Source: Isoetes taiwanensis
Taxonomy: Eukaryota > Streptophyta > Lycopodiopsida > Isoetales > Isoetaceae
Assembly (NCBI GenBank): GCA_021234155.1
Contig: JAJEKV010000005.1
Location: 992,001-1,056,000 of the forward strand
DNA: 64,000 nucleotides
Direction: 5' to 3'
The notes under the pieces are model-generated. The model was not told the DNA's origin. It was given only the letters and a program-made list of their open reading frames with translations, and did not search any database. The translations under genes and the position numbers were made by a program. Below are positions 59,780 through 64,000 of the stretch, in pieces; within the stretch, counting starts at the first letter, position 1, and each line of letters starts with the position of its first letter.

Positions 59780-60290
59780 CGCGGGGTTTTCGATCTCGCC
59801 TTTCTACATAAACCGCAGAAACGCAGTTTCAAAGCGGAGCGGTTTCGGGCCACACGAGAAAGGCAAATTCCTAAAAACGAGTTTTATGGATCGAAGGCCT
59901 TTCAACAAGTCGAAAGGAGAAAGGCGTAAGCGAAGCGGGTTTAATTGAATGCCTTCTAATCCATAAAACCCGCTCACTTTGAAGCCTAAAAGGCTTTCGA
60001 AAAGGTAATCCCCAAACTCGAAACTTTTGAGTCGCTTTCGCCTTTCTGAAGTCGGGAAAGAAAGGCGTACCAAAAAATGCAGTTTGAGGGCCTTTCGACT
60101 GCAAGTCGAAAAAGGCAACTCAGAGTAAAAAAAAAGGTAATTTCAAAGCTCGAGTCCGAAGGTCATTTCATGAATGTCGAGAAAGGCAAAACTCAAAGCG
60201 AAAAATGCAGTTTGAGGGCCTTTCTCGACTCAAAAGTCGAAAAAGGCAACCTCGAGTAAAAAAAGGTAATTTCAAAGCTCGTAGTCCGCA
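59780..60290. repeat. Foldback region of AAAGGC/GCCTTT palindromes
   Basis: Inverted words recur: GTTTTATGGATCGAAGGC (59881) faces GCCTTCTAATCCATAAAAC (59950), GCCTTTCGACTGCAAGTCGA (60090), GCCTTTCTCGACTCAAAAG then TCGAAAAAGGC (60217-60246), and AAAGGCAA..TC / TTTCGCCTTT units. A block of about 50 bp (near 60075-60145) is repeated near 60200-60270. The short frames on both strands are artefacts. Confidence 0.75.
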
Positions 60291-61040
60291 AACATCCTAT
60301 GTATTTTTCTATGAAAAAATAGCCTCCCATCAATTTCCCTACGTATTTTCCATGAAAAATAGACCCTCCCCATGTATTATCTAATGGACACATATCCAAT
60401 GGACCCTCACCCTTTCTAATGGACCATACCATATAGCTATATGAAGAGGGGACCATTGGGCTCATATTTAGCTATGTAAAGAGTAATGCCTAATGCACAT
60501 ATAAATAGCAACATATGCACCTATAATGCACATTATAACCTATGAGAGCCTATTAGACCTATGTATTAAATCCCATTAATATGCATTAGACCTATTAATA
60601 TGTTGAATTGTCCATTTTTGTGTCTTGAACCTTCAAAATGGGTTAAACAAGGTGTAAATTATATCATGATCGTCGCAAAGTTAAATTTTTACCTTAGAAT
60701 AAAAATATATGCCTAGAAAACATGCAGCATGGGAATATAATGTTTAACGTGTGAACATAGTAGCACGCACATAAAAAGAGAAAATTGGGGACACGTCAAA
60801 ATATAATCCTATATTATTAGTATTTATTTTACACTTTCTTTTTCAACGTATTATTTTACCCCGCTTTTTCTAATACCCCATTTTTTTTTTTCCCGCCCAT
60901 GCTTGAATTTTAAAATTTGGTACATACCTTTGAGACGAAGATACTTTGTACCACTTGAACTCTTTGTTTCTGGAAGAAGCTCCCATAGCCATAGCTCCCA
61001 TCGAATTGACCCAAGAACCAAAAGCTTCACAAAGATAGTT
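60291..61040. other. No recognised feature
   Basis: AT-rich with simple repeated words (CCTATTAGACCTATG, ATGCACATAT). No gene seen. Confidence 0.5.
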
Positions 61041-61054
61041 TAAATCCAAAAATT

Positions 61055-61426
61055 ATGACATATGGCTCAAAATTTTTTATTTTCCCAAGCCGAAGCCATG
61101 GTCTAGTTTTCAAACTCCCCCGGCCGAGCAAAGGGTTTGGCAGAGCAAAGGACAGAAAGAAGGAGGCAGATGAAAGAATGCAGATGATAAAGATCCGGCA
61201 GATGAAAAAATGTAGATGCAAAGCATCCGGCAGAGAGGACATAAAGAAGGAGGCTTCTCTGAATCCATTCGTCCATTCTTCTTTGAATATAAGATGTAGA
61301 AGCTTTTTCTCTGAAAGATCCTTTGCTTCTCTCACTTTCTTCAACTCCGGCACCCTTCATCTCATTCTTTTCTCGCCAGATCATTTAATCATGGGCGGCA
61401 AGGAAAGAGTCATGAACGCTGGATGA
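61055..61426 (+). other. Unrecognised 123-codon frame over a short tandem repeat
   Basis: An open frame crossing about three units of GGCAGATGAAA.AATG(C/T)AGATG at 61165-61240. The minus strand is equally open there, so neither is supported as a gene. Downstream, GATATAATGATAG(G/A)AAGAG recurs at 61730 and 62037 with ATTATATCCCC at 62082, another small inverted-repeat theme; 61430-62500 otherwise shows nothing recognisable. Confidence 0.2.
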
Positions 61427-62514
61427 TTGGGCGAAAAGAAACCCAAAAGGATCGGATTTAGGGCTAAAATGCTGCAGCGGCCAGAAACATGGCAGAATAA
61501 GATGATGAGTGAGTACAAACGGCTCGAAATCGACCGGTTCTGGGCACCCAAAACCAAATTTTTAGGAGGAAGAGAAAGATTGGGAGAAATGAGTTTGAAT
61601 TTAATTTCGAATCAAGGGCAAGTTTCTCCGCCACCAGCGATTCAAGCAACAGATGCAAGCAGAGCGTTTTGGATAACAGTTTTGGATAACAATAACAGGG
61701 ATAACGCATATATGTTAATATAACAGGGATATAATGATAGAAAGAGTTAATATTGGTGGAAGGCAGGGCATCCTCAGCATTGGCGAGAGTCGGTCTTAAT
61801 ACGAAACTTCGGCCCGAGACAATGTCGGCTCCCTCCTTGAGCCCTCGAACGGATTTGTACCAAAAACCGGCGGCAGGTCTATGAATGCCTACTCCACCCC
61901 CGTCGTGGTAGATGGAAGAGTGCCGTTGAAATACCAGCCGGCAACGTGATCGAATTATCCTCCTCCTCATGCTCGCCTCGCAAGCATCTCGCCAAAGAAT
62001 GTAAAACCCCGATAGGAAAAAACGATATAATAAAGAGATATAATGATAGGAAGAGTTTTATCGTGGATATGAAGAGTTAGCTATTATATCCCCGATAGGG
62101 AAGAGCGTTTATGCGCTTTTGGAATGTGATAATGAAGAGCAAGATGAGAGATCTCCATCTCCCACAGGCATGAAATCGTGAGGGTGCCTTCGACTCGGTC
62201 GAGTCTGGAAGGATTATAATGTTTACTTTTTGAGTTTTATTCTTATTTTTTTTGTGTATAATGTTTAATGGGTGCCCAACAAAAGAAATATTTGGGCTCG
62301 CTTACCTTGGGCATCCGCTCATGGGGCTTCTCAATAAGGATTGGGGATCCTGCATGGAGGAATCATGCCCATTCTCGCTTCACGAGGCGAGAAAAATTTC
62401 TCAAAGATTGTCTAAATTGTTTAATTATTTATTGTCTAATTAATTACTTAATTAATTATATTATTTAAGTCGCCTAATTAATTTTTTTATTTTTCAATGG
62501 TTGTTTAGCCATGG

Positions 62515-62705
62515 AACCCCCTCCCCTTCTCCCCTTTGCCCCTCCTCCTCTTCCCCATGCCCTCGCCCCTTCCCCTCCCTTTGCCCTTCCCCTCCTCCCC
62601 TTCCCCAAGACCCCCCTCCCCTCCCCTCCCTTTGCCCTTCCCCTCCCCTTCCCAAGACCCCGCCCCTCCCCTCCTCGTTGCCCTTCCCCTTCCCTCCCTC
62701 CCCAT
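62515..62705. repeat. C/T-rich tandem repeat
   Basis: About 190 bp of C and T with CCCTCCCTTTGCCCTTCCCC recurring three times at 35-50 bp steps. The Pro/Leu and Gly/Arg frames on both strands are artefacts. Confidence 0.85.
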
Positions 62706-63429
62706 TTGCTCGGCCCCTTCTCAACTAGTGGTTTTGTAAAATTTATGAAGAAAACAAGCTACCCGGTTCTTTTTGTGTGTGATGTCTAATTCTATTCAAG
62801 CATTCAATTCAAATTTTTTTCTATAGTATGAGTCTCATTTTCATCCGAGTCCCAAATTTCGAGATTTGACTCACTTTAATTAAATGCGACTTTGTCAAGA
62901 AGTTTGGCTTGATGTTGGGATAGTGAAACCAGAGAACGGATGCTAGTAGTAAGGCCAATTCCACCGAACGGCATCTCTGTTACCTCTAGAGTCTCGATCT
63001 TCCACCCTAAATACCGGGGCCACTATTCTACTACAATTAGTCAATTCTTTGGCAATACAGCCATATCCGGATGGCAGGTTTTATCACAAGATAGCAAACT
63101 CCCCGGGATCTTGCCCGAGTAAAATCTCGATAATTGCCGCCACATCGAACCTTCTTAGGGTGTGATGGAATCGCAAAACTTAGAAAAATGCTAGTTGGAC
63201 TTCTCGCAATTGGTCCAAGTATGAACTTTTGGTTCATGGAATCGGGCCTAAGACCTCTATAATTTCGATTAACAGGGAGCTAGGAGAAAGGGTTCCTTAC
63301 CAAGTGAAGACCACCATTAAGCCGCACCAATAAGTAAGAAACCAATGCCAAAGAACAGTGCGAAGCATTTGTGAGTCTTGATGGAGCAAACGAGTTCACC
63401 ACCCAGTTTGACAAGATTTTGAAGCCGGG

Positions 63430-63855
63430 TCCCATGAGGTGGGGAGATACCATGTATGGGTGGGTACCGGATGGATAATCACCCCATCTGGCCTAGATTT
63501 CGCCCTAGATCCTTCATCGGCTATGCATCGGATGTGGCGCTACGCATTTGTCATCCGTGTAGGTTTTAGAGTGGACCGGTCGTAATGGCAGTGCCCGGGC
63601 GAGTGCCTTTGGCCTAAAATGACTACCTTGATTTCAACGAGAAAAACTTGGGTGGTGATTCCAATGTTTGGAATAATAAAGGTGGCGATTCTACTAAGGA
63701 AGGAATAACGCCGGGTGATTCCAATGCAGGAATTACCAGGTAGTGATTCTTCCCGAAAGGGAGCACAACAAAGACATACGGCTATGTGTGGTGCTCTCGC
63801 ATTCATCCGCGTAGGTTTTGGAGCAGGACCGGTCATAATGGTAGGCCCAAAGAAG
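63430..63855. repeat. 255-bp tandem duplication with GGTGATTCC palindromes
   Basis: CATCCGTGTAGGTTTTAGAG..GGACCGGTCGTAATGG (63551-63589) and CATCCGCGTAGGTTTTGGAG..GGACCGGTCATAATGG (63806-63842) are the same unit 255 bp apart. Between them GGTGATTCCAATGTTTGGAAT, GTGATTCCAATGCAGGAAT and GGCGATTC words form short inverted repeats. From 62720 to 63430 and beyond 63855 no gene is recognised. Confidence 0.75.
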
Positions 63856-64000
63856 TAATGCCCGATAGAATCATGACGTTGACATTTAATTAATTCAAAA
63901 TTTAATTACATTTGGTTATTTTTACGTCCGCTAAATAAACCTTACCCCATAGCATATTCCTATCAATTTGAATTTGTTTCTTACAAGTATAGAACATTTT

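Noticed and set aside
62494-62789. Pro-rich plus and Gly/Arg-rich minus frames
   Set aside because: Artefact of the C/T tandem repeat; five overlapping frames are open at once.
1-64000. Intact host protein-coding gene
   Set aside because: No frame or spliced set matched a host family over a useful length; all recognised domains belong to mobile elements and are broken.

Overview
The window looks like a repeat-dominated stretch of a land-plant nuclear genome. The plant-type L1 LINEs with C-terminal zf-RVT zinc knuckles, MULE/SWIM transposase remnants, hAT-type MITEs, tRNA-derived SINE heads and GT-AG introns all point to a plant. The mix of a MULE-SWIM family with a protein of the LDNC...NKN...VGHTHED type (DUF7869-like) is what I would expect in a large fern, lycophyte or bryophyte genome, but the lineage is an inference. 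I found no intact host gene, rRNA, genuine tRNA or CRISPR. Nearly every recognisable coding region is a decayed mobile-element gene broken by stops and frameshifts.

Layout. 1-6407: 3' part of a plus-strand L1-type LINE (ORF1 tail, endonuclease, reverse transcriptase, zf-RVT, poly-A). A 704-bp non-autonomous hAT element with an 8-bp target duplication sits inside its endonuclease. 6600-7590: MULE transposase fossil, followed by a second hAT MITE (7599-8088). 8100-10713: AT-rich and GC-rich tandem repeats, a roughly 50-bp repeat, and a roughly 110-bp satellite whose monomers carry heat-shock-element-like inverted GAA/TTC units. 10714-19442: an 8.73-kb DNA transposon with about 30-bp terminal inverted repeats and a CATT duplication, inserted into that satellite, which resumes at 19443-19610. 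19630-22400: SINEs and a 5'-truncated minus-strand LINE. 22595-25720: minus-strand DUF7869-type fossil split by a 301-bp MITE with perfect 20-bp inverted repeats. 26000-31860: region marked by CACGC/GCGTG palindromes, with a duplicated promoter-like block and a Glu-rich reading frame. 31900-45700: mostly unrecognisable decayed sequence. 45700-57800: region marked by GTGATCC/GGATCAC palindromes, holding a second MULE-SWIM fossil. 57800-64000: decayed sequence with foldback, pyrimidine-rich and 255-bp tandem repeats.

The most interesting object is the 8.73-kb transposon. It carries two divergent, intron-containing decayed genes. The minus-strand gene is unrecognised and has a Ser/Thr/Pro-rich start and an acidic end; it is a transposase candidate. 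The plus-strand gene ends in a beta-order DNA amino-methyltransferase domain, with a DIPYG motif followed by a GDWILDAF..GTT SAM-binding motif. About 37 copies of the perfect palindrome GGTATAAATTTATACC, or close variants, lie in the shared intergenic region and in introns, spaced at about 30 bp with different sequence between copies. The working hypothesis is a self-marking transposon in which palindromes are binding sites for the transposase and/or substrates connected with the methyltransferase. Other blocks of the window show differently sequenced palindrome families in similar arrangements, so several elements of this style may be present.
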